Positions 41,041 through 52,405 of a stretch of DNA of 64,000 nt are shown piece by piece (the first letter of the stretch is position 1; every line of letters begins with the position of its first letter). Under the pieces are notes generated by a model. The model made no database searches, had not been told where the DNA came from, and saw only the letters and a program-made list of their open reading frames with translations. Source of the stretch: an uncultured Myxococcales bacterium (GTDB lineage: Bacteria > Myxococcota > Myxococcia > Myxococcales > Myxococcaceae); contig CALJKW010000055.1 in assembly GCA_937980205.1 (NCBI GenBank), forward strand, positions 817,731-881,730, written 5' to 3'. The position numbers and the translations under genes are program-made.

Positions 41041-41786
41041 AGGTCGTCGTCTACGGTCTCGGCCGCATCGGCGGCGCGCTGGCGTTGGGCCTCAAGCGCG
41101 CGCGCTGGGACGTGAGCGTCACGACGCGAAGCCCCGCGAAGGCGAAGAAGCTGAAGCTCGAGTCGACGCGCGACCTCGCGAGCGCAGACCTCGTGGTGCT
41201 CGCGGTGCCAGACGCGCTCGTCGGAGAGATCGACGTGCCGGAGGGCCCGGCGGTCGTTCACTGCGCGGGCGCCCTCGAGCTGACGGCGCTGAACGCGCCG
41301 GTGCGAGGCTCGTTCCACCCGCTGGTGGCGGTGTCGTCTCCGCAGGACTCGCTGGAAGGTGGCTGGGTGGCGGTCTCGGCGAGCGACGCGAAGCTGCTCC
41401 GCACCCTCAAGGCGATGGCGAAGGCGCTGAAGATGAACGCCTTCGAAGTGCCGGAGAGCGGCCGCGCGCGCTACCACGCCGGCGCGGTGATGAGCGCGGG
41501 CCTGGTCATCGCGCTGCTCGACGCAGCGGTCGAGGCCACGGGACTGCCGCGCAGAGTCGCCGAGCAGGCGCTGATCGCCCTGACGAAGAGCGCCCTGGCA
41601 GGCGCCACGCAACGAGGCCTGGCGAAGTCGATGACGGGCCCCATCGTGCGGGGCGACGCAGCGGTGGTGCAGCGGCACCTGGACGCGCTGCCGCCGGAGC
41701 TGCGGGAGCTGTACCGGCAACTGTCGAAGCGGGTGCTGAAGCTGGCGCCGTCAGCAGGCGAAGCGCTCGCTGCGTTGCTCGGTTGA
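41037..41786 (+). CDS. Rossmann-like/DUF2520 domain protein
   Basis: The 249-residue protein begins with an NAD(P)-binding motif (VVVYGLGRIGGALALGLKRA) and follows the fold of F420-dependent/6-phosphogluconate dehydrogenase-type enzymes: DLVVLAVPDALVGE, VVHCAGALEL, SFHPLVAVSS. A C-terminal helical DUF2520 domain (RYHAGAVMSAGLVIALLDAA onward) follows. The reaction is unknown; relatives are annotated only by domain. The GTG at 41037 overlaps the clp stop (GTGA), so the two are co-translated, which might hint at a shared stress or turnover role. Confidence 0.75.
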   Translation: MKVVVYGLGRIGGALALGLKRARWDVSVTTRSPAKAKKLKLESTRDLASADLVVLAVPDALVGEIDVPEGPAVVHCAGALELTALNAPVRGSFHPLVAVSSPQDSLEGGWVAVSASDAKLLRTLKAMAKALKMNAFEVPESGRARYHAGAVMSAGLVIALLDAAVEATGLPRRVAEQALIALTKSALAGATQRGLAKSMTGPIVRGDAAVVQRHLDALPPELRELYRQLSKRVLKLAPSAGEALAALLG

Positions 41787-41910
41787 CGTTCCCGGCAACG
41801 TCCCCGGCCACGTCCCGGTGAACGAACCCGGGCCCGTCGAGTCGTCCACGTACCCGGCGGTTCGAACCCTCCCTTGACGACCATCCCCCCTCACCGTAAG
41901 AGCCTCACTC

Positions 41911-42147
41911 ATGGCTCGTGTAACCGTCGAAGACTGCCTCCCCATGGTCGACAACCGTTTCGCCCTGGTGCTGCTCGCCGCCAAGCGTGCGCGTCAGCTC
42001 ATGGCGGGAGCGCGTCCCATCCTCGACGTGTCGAAGAACAAGCCGCCCGTGCTGTCGCTGCGCGAGATCGCGACCGGCAAGGTGAAGTTCGACCGTGACG
42101 TGCGCGAGGCGCTCTCGGGCAAGTACGGCGAAGCGAAGATCGGGTAA
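41911..42147 (+). CDS. rpoZ: RNA polymerase omega subunit
   Basis: The 78-residue protein is a standard omega subunit: MARVTVEDCLPMVDNRFALV, then LAAKRARQLMAGARP and the closing region with VLSLREIATGKV. Omega helps assemble RNA polymerase and often forms part of a ppGpp site. It lies 33 bp upstream of the aminotransferase gene and 124 bp downstream of the DUF2520 gene. Those 124 bp hold repeated CCCGG-type runs but no clear promoter. Its size and motifs are normal. Confidence 0.95.
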   Translation: MARVTVEDCLPMVDNRFALVLLAAKRARQLMAGARPILDVSKNKPPVLSLREIATGKVKFDRDVREALSGKYGEAKIG

Positions 42148-42180
42148 CAACCCGCAACTCCAACCAGCAAGGAGCAGTTC

Positions 42181-43524
42181 ATGGGCTCGATGTCAGCCGA
42201 GGAGATCGTCCGCCTCTCGAAGCAGTACACGCTGTTCGAGTGGTCGGCGCAGGCGGCCATCAACCCGATCCCCATGACCAAGGCCGAGGGCGTCTTCTTC
42301 TGGGACGCGAACGGCAAGCGGTACTTCGACTTCAACAGCCAGCTGATGTGCACGAACATCGGCCACCAGGACAAGCGCGTCATCAAGGCCATCAAGGATC
42401 AGGCCGACACGCTCTGCTACGCGAACCCGTACATGGCGACCGAGGTCCGCGCGAAGCTGGGCCAGAAGCTCGCCGAGCTGGCGCCCGGTGATCTCAAGAA
42501 GGTCTTCTTCACCAACGGCGGCGCCGAGGCGAACGAGAACGCGATCAAGATCGCGAAGATGGTGACGAAGCGCTCGAAGGTGATCGCGCGCTTCCGCAGC
42601 TACCACGGCGGCACGAGCGGAGCCGCGAGCCTCACCGGCGACCCGCGCCGCTGGGCCGCCGAGCCGGGCATCCCCGGAGTCATCCGCGTGCTCGATCCGT
42701 ACAGCTACCGCTGCCCGTTCTGCGGCGGCGGCCCGAGCTGCAACGGCTGCGTCGACAAGCACCTCAAGTACCTCGAGGACGTCGTCATGTACGAGGGCGG
42801 CCACAACATCGCCGCCATCATCATGGAGACGGTGACCGGCACGAACGGCATCCTGATCCCGCCCGAGGGCTACCTGAAGGGCGTCCGCGAGATCTGCGAC
42901 AAGAACGGGATCATGATGATCCTCGACGAGGTCATGGCCGGCTTCGGCCGCACGGGGAAGATGTTCGCCTGCGAGCACTGGGGCGTCGTGCCGGACATGA
43001 TGACCGTCGCGAAGGGCCTCACCAGCGCGTACCTGCCGCTCGGCGCCGTGCTCATCAAGGACAAGATCGCGCGCCACTTCGAGGACAACGTCTTCTACGG
43101 CGGCCTCACGTACAACTCGCACCCGATGGGGCTCGCGGCCGCGCTCGCGTGCATCGACGTCTACGAGCAGGACAAGCTCGTCGAGAACGCCGCGAAGCTC
43201 GGCAAGGTGCTCGCGAAGAAGCTCAACGAACTGAAGGACAAGCACCCCAGCATCGGCGACGTCCGCAGCATCGGCCTGTTCTCGATCGTCGAGCTCGTGA
43301 AGGACCGGAAGACCCGCGAGGGCCTCGCGCCGTTCAACGGCCACAGCCAGCCGATGAACGATCTGCGCAAGGCGCTGCTCGACAACGGCATCTACACGTT
43401 CGTGCGCTGGAACAACTTCTTCGTGAACCCGCCGCTGTGCATCACCGAGGAGCAGCTGCTCGAGGGCCTGGCGATCGTCGACAAGTGCCTCGAGATCACC
43501 GACCGCGCGGTCGCGAAGAGCTGA
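42181..43524 (+). CDS. Class III aminotransferase (beta-alanine/taurine:pyruvate type)
   Basis: The 447-residue protein has the class III PLP pattern: FFTNGGAEANENAIKIAKMV, the active-site aspartate in MMILDEVMAGFGRTGKMFAC, and the Schiff-base lysine in MTVAKGLTSAYLPLGAVLI. Upstream RSYHGGTSGAASLTGDPRRW is typical of omega-amino-acid aminotransferases. An unusual cysteine cluster, CPFCGGGPSCNGC (~residues 178-190), could bind a metal. Substrate is likely a beta- or omega-amino acid. A link with the aminobutyrate chemistry of the lysine pathway elsewhere in the window is possible but unproven. Confidence 0.88.
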   Translation: MGSMSAEEIVRLSKQYTLFEWSAQAAINPIPMTKAEGVFFWDANGKRYFDFNSQLMCTNIGHQDKRVIKAIKDQADTLCYANPYMATEVRAKLGQKLAELAPGDLKKVFFTNGGAEANENAIKIAKMVTKRSKVIARFRSYHGGTSGAASLTGDPRRWAAEPGIPGVIRVLDPYSYRCPFCGGGPSCNGCVDKHLKYLEDVVMYEGGHNIAAIIMETVTGTNGILIPPEGYLKGVREICDKNGIMMILDEVMAGFGRTGKMFACEHWGVVPDMMTVAKGLTSAYLPLGAVLIKDKIARHFEDNVFYGGLTYNSHPMGLAAALACIDVYEQDKLVENAAKLGKVLAKKLNELKDKHPSIGDVRSIGLFSIVELVKDRKTREGLAPFNGHSQPMNDLRKALLDNGIYTFVRWNNFFVNPPLCITEEQLLEGLAIVDKCLEITDRAVAKS

Positions 43525-43562
43525 GCCGAGTCGGAGGTCGCACGAAGGCCGTCAGCCGCCTC

Positions 43563-43674
43563 CGTTCACGCTGAGCGCAGGCGCCACAGGCGCCGGAGTC
43601 GAAGCGGGGCACGAGTCGGCTGCGGGCCCCTTCGACTCCTGCGGCGCTGCGCGCCGCTCGGCTCAGGGCGAACG
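43563..43674. repeat. Nested palindromic repeat, copy 4
   Basis: This 112-bp element with outer arms CGTTCACGCTGAGCG and GCTCAGGGCGAACG and inner arms GGAGTCGAAGCGGGGC and GGCCCCTTCGACTCC fills most of the gap between the convergent aminotransferase and pseudokinase genes, where it could act as a bidirectional terminator. Confidence 0.88.
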
Positions 43675-43695
43675 GAGTCGTTCCGATCACCCACC

Positions 43696-45843
43696 CTACT
43701 TCGTCTGCCACCACGCCTTCGTGCGGCGCTTCTTCTTCTTCTTCTTCTTCACGATCGCGCCGCCGTCGGCGTGCGTCCCGGCGTCGCCCGCGGTGATCGT
43801 CCCGCCGTCGTCGTCTTCTTCCTCTTCGTCGTCGCCGGCGTCGCCGGCGTCGCCAGCATCGCCGCTCTCCTCGACGCCGGCGTCCGGCACCAGCGGCGCC
43901 ACGCCCGCGTCCTCGGCGACGATCGGCGGCGGCGGCGCGACGACCTCGGCGACTCCGCCATCCTCATCCGCAGCGAGCACCGGCTCTCCCGGCTCCTCGG
44001 GCGGCGGCGGCGGCGGGTCGACCTTCTTGAGCCCCCACTTCACCATCGCGGCCTCGAGCTTGCCCCGGACCAGCGCCGGGTTCTTCACCGCGATGAACCC
44101 GAAGCCCCCGACGATCACGAGCAGCATCACGGCGATCATCGCGCGCAGCGCGCCGCCCTTCTTCTTCACCGGCTCGTCTTCGGTCTTGGTCTCGGGCTTG
44201 GGCTTGTTCTGCTCCAGCACGCCGGTGTCCGGCACCTCGAGCGGCTGAGCGGCGGCGATCGCCTTCGGGCTGTCGTTCGACGTGATGATCGCGGTGCCCG
44301 GCTCCTGCACCGCGTCGGGATCTCCGAAGGCGGCGGCGATCTCCTCCGGCTTCGGGTCGACCTTCAGCTTCTGGTGCGTGCCGCTCACGCGCACGACGGT
44401 GGGCTGATCGCGCAGATCGTCGAGCTCGGGGTCGTCGAACGGCTCGATCTCTCCGGTGTCGACGAGCTCCTGACCGACGGCGCGCGCCTTCTCTTCGTGC
44501 GTGGAGCCGCCGTACGCCGCGTGCTGCCCGCTCGCGCGCCGCGACAGCCCCGTCGGCACGTCTTCGATCGCGAGCTCTCCGCCGGCGGGCACCGCCACCC
44601 CGGCGTCGGTGCGCACGCCTGGAATCTCCGCGTCGCGCGCCAGCGGCCCACTCTCCCAGGGGACGTCGGGCAGCGGCGCCGGAGGCGGCTTCTTCTTCGC
44701 GCCGCTCTCCCGCTTCGAGATCGACGGCCGCGGCGGAGGCGGAGGTGGAGGCGGCGCAGGCGGCAGCAGCGGGTCGCCGACGATCGTCTTGTCGTCTTCG
44801 AGCCCGTCGTCGTCGTTGCCGAACGCCGCCTTCACCTCGGCCGGCGTCGGCCGCCGACCGATCGGGTTCACCTCGGGCTGCGTGCCGGTGGGGATCTTCG
44901 GCTGTGGTCCGCTCTTCCGCGGCGGAGGCGCGGCCGGAAGCCCGGGCTTGCTCGCCCGCGGCTTCGGCGGAGACGACGCCGGCGGCGCAGCCTCACCCGA
45001 CCCGCGCGGGACCATGTTGCGGAACCCGTCGAGCCGCTCTTCGAACAGCTGCTTGAGCCGCGTGGCGCACGCCTCTTTCGCCGGCAGCCCGGCGCCCAGG
45101 ATGCGCTCGAGATCTTCTGCGAGCTCGAGCGCCGAGCCCAGGCGACTGGCCGGGTCGGGGAACAGCGCGCGCATCACCAGCGAGTCCAGCTCCGGGCTCG
45201 CGTCGGGGTGCACGGTCGACGGCGGAGGGAACTGCGCGCTCGACGGAGCCCGCGACAGCACCGGCGCGTAGTCCTTCTCGAACCCGGTCACCGAGGCGTG
45301 CAGCGCGGCCGCGAGCGAGAACACGTCGCACCTCGCGGTGAACGGTCCCCCCGCGGCGGCCTCGGGCGCGGCGAACCGGTTGAACTTGCGCAGCCCGAAG
45401 TCGAGCACGCGCACGTCTCCGTCGAAGCCCATCAGCAGCGAGCTGTCGGCGAGGCCGCCATGGACGTAGCCGGTGGTGCCTCCCAACGGATCCTGATGCT
45501 CGTGCGCCACGTGCAGCACGCGCGCGGCGTCGGCGACGATGCGCACGACGAGCCCCAGCGGAGGCAGCTGCTCCTGCGCGCGGTAGACGCCGACGATCTC
45601 CTTCAGCGTGGCGCCCGGGAAGAAGTCGTAGACGGCGACGGAGGTGGCCTCGATCTCCTCGACGCCCAGCGGAGCCGGCAGCTGCGGGTGCAGGTTCGCC
45701 ACGGGGATGAGCGTCGCCCGCGCCGTCGGTCGCAACACGACGAGCCGCCGGAACGCGCCCGGGCCCCCCATCGATGCCAACGACGTCTTCCGCCCCTGCC
45801 CCGGCGGAAGTCGCCCCACCACCTCGTACCGACCCTTCGTCAC
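43696..45843 (-). CDS. Membrane-bound pseudokinase of the Ser/Thr kinase family
   Basis: The 715-residue protein has a kinase-like N-terminal domain (~1-270) in which DFG is kept (148-150). The catalytic HRD motif has become HGG (128-130), the adjoining lysine and asparagine are lost, and no glycine loop or VAIK lysine is clear, so phosphotransfer is unlikely. A long Pro/Ala/Asp-rich region follows (~270-570) with two repeated short motifs (AAFGNDDDG, AAFGDPDAV). One transmembrane helix (ALRAMIAVMLLVIVGGFGFI) leads to an acidic periplasmic part, ending in a poly-Lys tail. It probably serves as a scaffold or sensor. The GTG at 45843 is the start. Confidence 0.75.
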   Translation of the reverse strand: MTKGRYEVVGRLPPGQGRKTSLASMGGPGAFRRLVVLRPTARATLIPVANLHPQLPAPLGVEEIEATSVAVYDFFPGATLKEIVGVYRAQEQLPPLGLVVRIVADAARVLHVAHEHQDPLGGTTGYVHGGLADSSLLMGFDGDVRVLDFGLRKFNRFAAPEAAAGGPFTARCDVFSLAAALHASVTGFEKDYAPVLSRAPSSAQFPPPSTVHPDASPELDSLVMRALFPDPASRLGSALELAEDLERILGAGLPAKEACATRLKQLFEERLDGFRNMVPRGSGEAAPPASSPPKPRASKPGLPAAPPPRKSGPQPKIPTGTQPEVNPIGRRPTPAEVKAAFGNDDDGLEDDKTIVGDPLLPPAPPPPPPPPRPSISKRESGAKKKPPPAPLPDVPWESGPLARDAEIPGVRTDAGVAVPAGGELAIEDVPTGLSRRASGQHAAYGGSTHEEKARAVGQELVDTGEIEPFDDPELDDLRDQPTVVRVSGTHQKLKVDPKPEEIAAAFGDPDAVQEPGTAIITSNDSPKAIAAAQPLEVPDTGVLEQNKPKPETKTEDEPVKKKGGALRAMIAVMLLVIVGGFGFIAVKNPALVRGKLEAAMVKWGLKKVDPPPPPPEEPGEPVLAADEDGGVAEVVAPPPPIVAEDAGVAPLVPDAGVEESGDAGDAGDAGDDEEEEDDDGGTITAGDAGTHADGGAIVKKKKKKKRRTKAWWQTK

Positions 45844-45878
45844 ACCTGGGGCGACAGCTTAGCAGTGCAGCGTAAACC

Positions 45879-46313
45879 TCAAGCTTTCGATGTGAGCTTC
45901 TCGAGCGCCTTCTTCGCCATGTCGCGCTCCCCGGGGTACGACAGCTCCTTCACCGCGCGCTCCAGCGGCAGCCACGCGGCGACCTCGACCTCGATGCGCA
46001 TCTGGGGGTCCAGCGCGTCGATCTCGCCGGACTCGTGCTCGAGCAGGAAGAAGCTCACGATCTTGAAGATCGACTTCCCCTCGAACTTGTACGCGTACTT
46101 GACGTCGCCGAGCTGCCCGAGCGAGCGGCCTGACAGCCCCGTCTCCTCGCGCGTCTCGCGAATCGCCGTCGCCTCGGGCTTCTCGCCGGGGTCGATGTGG
46201 CCCTTCGGCAGCGCGCGCACCTTCGGCTTCCCGCGCGGCTGGATGACGGCGAGCTCCCAGGCGTCACCGGCCTTGCGGACGAGGACTCCTCCCGCCGAGA
46301 ACTCTCGCGGCAC
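45879..46313 (-). CDS. Nudix hydrolase
   Basis: The 144-residue protein has a complete Nudix box, GHIDPGEKPEATAIRETREE followed by TGL, matching G-x5-E-x7-REUxEExGU. It binds Mg2+ and cleaves nucleoside diphosphate derivatives. FSAGGVLVRK before and WLPLERAVKELSYPGERDMA after the box resemble Ap4A hydrolase/MutT-like small enzymes. The exact substrate cannot be read. It starts with GTG two bases after the upstream gene and forms a three-gene unit with two unknown proteins; 35 bp separate it from the pseudokinase gene. Confidence 0.92.
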   Translation of the reverse strand: MPREFSAGGVLVRKAGDAWELAVIQPRGKPKVRALPKGHIDPGEKPEATAIRETREETGLSGRSLGQLGDVKYAYKFEGKSIFKIVSFFLLEHESGEIDALDPQMRIEVEVAAWLPLERAVKELSYPGERDMAKKALEKLTSKA

Positions 46314-46315
46314 GA

Positions 46316-46924
46316 CTACCCTGCCGTCAGCCGCTGGAGTTTCGCCTCGGCGCCCATACGGTACGTGTGGCGAAGCTCGTTGAGCAGCTCGTTCATGCGC
46401 TTCGCGGTGATGAGCTCGACCAGGCGCTTGCAGTACCCCTTCGCCATGCGGTTCGCCTCCTCGTAGCGCCAGCGCTCGTCGGGAAGGAGATCCGCGCGGA
46501 ACGCGACGCGATCGAACAGCCGCTCGTACAGCGCCTTCGGGTCCCCGTCGCGCCAGTGCAACAGCGCGCAGGAGGCGAACTTGTCGATCTCGCCCTGCGC
46601 CTCGAGCTCGAGCAGCGAGACGGTGCGGTCGAGCTGCGCCGCGCGCACGACGTACATGAAGTGCGAGACGCCCTCGGTGACCTCGCAGAACGCCGGCAGA
46701 TCTTCGAGCGGCGACGCGTTCGCCACGCGCTCGATGAGCGACGGCTCGACGAACAGCGCGACCTCGAGCCCTTCTTCCGACTCGTGCACCAGCAGCTGCT
46801 CGCGATCGCCGCTGCCGCCCAGCGCCTTCGCCGCCTCGGCGTCGACGAGGTAGTCCGACACCTTCAGCTCACAGCGCACGCCGTAGATCGCTTCGAGGTG
46901 AGACTGGATCCGGTCGAGGAGCAC
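46316..46924 (-). CDS. Conserved-looking protein of unknown function
   Basis: The 202-residue protein is soluble, acidic and mostly helical, without signal peptide or membrane segments. It begins MLLDRIQSHLEAIYGVRCEL and holds an EVTEGVSHFMYVVRAAQLDR segment that looks like a conserved core. No family is recognised with confidence. Its GTG start lies three bases after the stop of the preceding gene, and its stop lies two bases before the Nudix start, so the three genes form one operon. Nothing suggests decay. Confidence 0.7.
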   Translation of the reverse strand: MLLDRIQSHLEAIYGVRCELKVSDYLVDAEAAKALGGSGDREQLLVHESEEGLEVALFVEPSLIERVANASPLEDLPAFCEVTEGVSHFMYVVRAAQLDRTVSLLELEAQGEIDKFASCALLHWRDGDPKALYERLFDRVAFRADLLPDERWRYEEANRMAKGYCKRLVELITAKRMNELLNELRHTYRMGAEAKLQRLTAG

Positions 46925-46927
46925 GCG

Positions 46928-47494
46928 TCAGTTGGGAAGGAGGCCCTTCGGCATGATCCCGACGTCGAGCAGCACCTGCTCGAGGTGCTTCGAGCCCTCG
47001 CGCTCGTAGTTCTCGAAGATGCGCACCTGCCCCTGCGGCGTCGTCGCCTGCGCCCGCGCGGCGATCTCTTCGAGCACCTCGGTGAGCGCCGTGAACTTGG
47101 TGTGCAGCTCCCAGTAGACGCCCGAGAAGCTCGAGCTCTGGCTCAGCTGCGCGACCTGCGCGTACGCGTTCGCGCCCATCGTCATGTAGTAGTCGGGGCC
47201 GACCACGCGGTCTTTGAGCGAGTCTTTGAAGAAGCCCGCCGTGTAGAGGGAGAGGTCTCCCAACCGGCGCAGCGTGCGCACCTTCTCGTCGCGCTCCTGC
47301 TGCAGGGCCTTGTGGTACAGCACCGCCAGCGGCTCCGACTCGAACAGCTTCTCCGCCTGCGCGAACTCCGCGAGCAGGTTGACGAGGTAGAACTCCGTCA
47401 CCTCGGCCACCGACACGCGCTGACTCTTGACCGCCTCGCCGACCACCAACCGGAAGAACTCTTTCAACGAACTGCCTACGACCAGTGTGCTCAT
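46928..47494 (-). CDS. Protein of unknown function, first gene of the Nudix operon
   Basis: The 188-residue protein (ATG at 47494 preferred, as the longer start adds only an odd leader) is soluble and helical: MSTLVVGSSLKEFFRLVVGE, then EFYLVNLLAEFAQAEKLFES and ALQQERDEKVRTLRRLGDLS. It is rich in charged and aromatic residues and lacks secretion signals. No known domain is recognised. It lies divergent from groES; the 246-bp gap holds the three CIRCE elements, so heat-shock control of this operon is possible. Confidence 0.68.
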   Translation of the reverse strand: MSTLVVGSSLKEFFRLVVGEAVKSQRVSVAEVTEFYLVNLLAEFAQAEKLFESEPLAVLYHKALQQERDEKVRTLRRLGDLSLYTAGFFKDSLKDRVVGPDYYMTMGANAYAQVAQLSQSSSFSGVYWELHTKFTALTEVLEEIAARAQATTPQGQVRIFENYEREGSKHLEQVLLDVGIMPKGLLPN

Positions 47495-47562
47495 GGCTAC
47501 CTCAAGTGTAGCAACCGACACAGGCCGGGCCAAAATTTAACCCTTGAGTTACAGGGACTTAG

Positions 47563-47589
47563 CTAGCACTCTCGACGGTCGAGTGCTAA
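47563..47589. promoter_or_regulatory. CIRCE operator 1 (HrcA site)
   Basis: CTAGCACTC, nine bases, GAGTGCTAA: matches the CIRCE consensus TTAGCACTC-N9-GAGTGCTAA except for the first base. CIRCE is the binding site of the repressor HrcA. No hrcA gene is in this window. Confidence 0.93.
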
Positions 47590-47607
47590 TTCAGGGGCTA
47601 GGTGCCG

Positions 47608-47634
47608 TTGGCACTCATACCCAAGGAGTGCCAG
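47608..47634. promoter_or_regulatory. CIRCE-like operator 2
   Basis: TTGGCACTC, nine bases, GAGTGCCAG: the same spacing and symmetry as CIRCE with A:T changed to G:C in both arms, so dyad symmetry is kept. It is centred 45 bp from operator 1 and lies just before the -35 box of groES. Confidence 0.82.
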
Positions 47635-47642
47635 TTCGAGCC

Positions 47643-47670
47643 TTGACGCACAGGGGCGCACGGTTATATC
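47643..47670 (+). promoter_or_regulatory. Predicted sigma70-type promoter of groES-groEL
   Basis: TTGACG (47643-47648) and TATATC (47665-47670) are separated by 16 bp, close to the -35/-10 consensus. Operator 2 ends 8 bp upstream and operator 3 begins 15 bp downstream, a typical place for repression. Confidence 0.65.
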
Positions 47671-47685
47671 GGCGAGGTCCATTCG

Positions 47686-47712
47686 CTGGCACTCACATGG
47701 GGTGAGTGCCAA
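47686..47712. promoter_or_regulatory. CIRCE-like operator 3
   Basis: CTGGCACTC, nine bases, GAGTGCCAA: same variant as operator 2. It lies at the expected transcription start and in the 5' leader of groES, where it could act at DNA level and as an mRNA stem. Confidence 0.82.
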
Positions 47713-47740
47713 CCCGCTTCAATACCCAGAGGAAAAGACC

Positions 47741-48031
47741 ATGAAGATTCGTCCCCTGCAGGATCGCCTGATCGTCAAGCGCGTCGCCGAGGAGAACAAG
47801 ACCAAGGGCGGCATCATCATCCCCGACACGGCGAAGGAGAAGCCGCTCGAGGGCAAGGTGGTCGCGGTCGGTAACGGCAAGGTGCTCGAGGACGGCAAGG
47901 TTCGTCCGCTCGACATCAAGGCGGGCGACACCATCCTCTTCAGCAAGTACGCCGGCACGGAAGTGAAGATCGACGGCGAGGATCACCTGATCCTCCGCGA
48001 GGAAGACGTCCTCGGCGTCATCGAGAAGTAA
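47741..48031 (+). CDS. groES: Co-chaperonin GroES
   Basis: The 96-residue protein shows all GroES marks: KIRPLQDRLIVKRV, the mobile loop with TKGGIIIPDTAKEKP, the roof-loop area GNGKVLEDGKVRPL and the closing ILREEDVLGVIEK. It caps the GroEL ring during protein folding in the cytoplasm. The ATG at 47741 has AGAGGAAAAG upstream; a start at 47702 would overlap operator 3 and add a non-conserved leader. It is followed by groEL after 33 bp, and control by HrcA through three operators is predicted. Confidence 0.97.
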   Translation: MKIRPLQDRLIVKRVAEENKTKGGIIIPDTAKEKPLEGKVVAVGNGKVLEDGKVRPLDIKAGDTILFSKYAGTEVKIDGEDHLILREEDVLGVIEK

Positions 48032-48064
48032 TTCCCCTCCCCCTTTCAAAGGAAAGATTCCACC

Positions 48065-49708
<1,644 letters not shown>

Positions 49709-49752
49709 GCCGTCCCCTTCACAGAACCGCTGTACTACCCGTTATGTCGGGA

Positions 49753-49794
49753 AACGGCCTCCGCGGCGCAAGCCTCGGAGGCCGTTGTATTTTC
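49753..49794 (+). terminator. Intrinsic terminator after groEL
   Basis: AACGGCCTCCG (49753-49763) and CGGAGGCCGTT (49776-49786) make a perfect 11-bp stem with a 12-base loop, followed by TATTTT. It ends the groES-groEL message. The remaining ~190 bp before the next gene hold no visible feature. Confidence 0.85.
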
Positions 49795-49986
49795 AGGGCT
49801 TTTTCGTGACGCGAAGGGACTTGGCTACCCCACGGTAGCAAGGTACTTTCTGTTCAGAGTGCCGGTCCGCTAGCCCGTCCTCCCGTCACAAGATCCGTGG
49901 CAACCCGAAAGGGCCCCGGGGGCGTGCGCGAGTGAAGAGGGGCCTGAGCGGACCGGCACTCGATTGTTTTTTGAGGGAGGGCGTTC

Positions 49987-50976
49987 TTGAAGAGGCTGCT
50001 GTTCATCCTGCTCGCGGGCTGCAGCTCCGTCACGTTCGTCAATCATCCCCCGCCGCAGAAGCTCGAGCTCGTCGGCGCCTTCGTCTACCCGTTCGGCTAC
50101 CGCTGGGAAGAGCCCGCCTACCGCAGCTTCGAGCTCTCTCAGCGCCTGACCGAGGCCGCCGTGGCCGAGGCCGGAGACGCGCTCTCGTTCTGGGGCCCCG
50201 GCGAGTTCAAGGTGATGCGGCTCGACGACGACGCCGCGTGGGTCGCGACCACCGCCCTGCCCCTGCTCACCTCGTCGGGCGCGCGGCCGGACCAGGGCAT
50301 CATCATCAGGCCCTGGGCCGAGAAGCGCGTCACCTCGTCGATGCAGGAGGCCGCCGACGCCAAGGGCCGCCGCGCCGGCGCCTCGAACGCCGAAGAGACG
50401 CTCTACATCGGCCACGTCGAGATCATTCACCCGTCTACGCACGAGCCGCTGCTCGAGGCCGAGGCGCAGGTGAAGGTCGACCCGTTCATGGACTTCGGCC
50501 CCGAGGGCGACTTCGACCCCGCCCCGCCGCTCACGAAGCTGATGGAGCGCCTGATGCGCGAGTCCGTGAAGAAGATGAAGGTGTACGCCGCCCCGCGCAC
50601 CGCGCAGGCGCTGCCGAATGCGCCGTTCGCGTACACGCCCGCGGCCTCGATCGCCTGGCAGGACGCGGCGCGGCCGCCGGCGCAGATCGAGATGGCGAAG
50701 CTCGACGCCGTCGAGCTCGACCTGTTCCTCCAGGCGCGCGCGAAGTTCCTGAACCCGAAGCTGTCCGACCTCGAAGCGGCGAAGGTGTCGAAGATGCTGC
50801 CGGGCCTCGCGGTGATGCCGCCGGGCTTCGGCCAGCTCTCCGAGGGAGACCTCGTCCAGTCGCTCGACGGCCTGCCCGCCGCGCCGCAGGTCTGGGCGCG
50901 CCTGCGCTTCCTGCCGCAGGTGCCGGCGAAGGTGAGAAAGCCCTCCGGCGAGATCGTGGAAGTTCTTCTGCCGTGA
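49987..50976 (+). CDS. Predicted lipoprotein of unknown function
   Basis: The 329-residue product starts at a TTG with GGAGGG a few bases upstream and a short lipoprotein signal with lipobox (LLAGC, Cys12). The mature part is mixed alpha/beta and begins SSVTFVNHPPPQKLELVGAF. It has a central segment (YIGHVEIIHPSTHEPLLEAE) and a C-terminal piece with PGFGQLSEGDLVQSLDGLPA and AKVRKPSGEIVEVLL, which resembles a PDZ-like peptide-binding fold, though this is by eye only. It lies 28 bp before the FHA-AAA+ gene and may share its transcript. Confidence 0.7.
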   Translation: MKRLLFILLAGCSSVTFVNHPPPQKLELVGAFVYPFGYRWEEPAYRSFELSQRLTEAAVAEAGDALSFWGPGEFKVMRLDDDAAWVATTALPLLTSSGARPDQGIIIRPWAEKRVTSSMQEAADAKGRRAGASNAEETLYIGHVEIIHPSTHEPLLEAEAQVKVDPFMDFGPEGDFDPAPPLTKLMERLMRESVKKMKVYAAPRTAQALPNAPFAYTPAASIAWQDAARPPAQIEMAKLDAVELDLFLQARAKFLNPKLSDLEAAKVSKMLPGLAVMPPGFGQLSEGDLVQSLDGLPAAPQVWARLRFLPQVPAKVRKPSGEIVEVLLP

Positions 50977-51004
50977 CGACGCGAAAGGTAGAAACACAGC
51001 ACCC

Positions 51005-52348
<1,344 letters not shown>

Positions 52349-52405
52349 AGCCGTCAGGGCGTCGCCGTGGTGCCGTCGTCGGTGCCTTACAGGAGGTGCT
52401 CTGAA

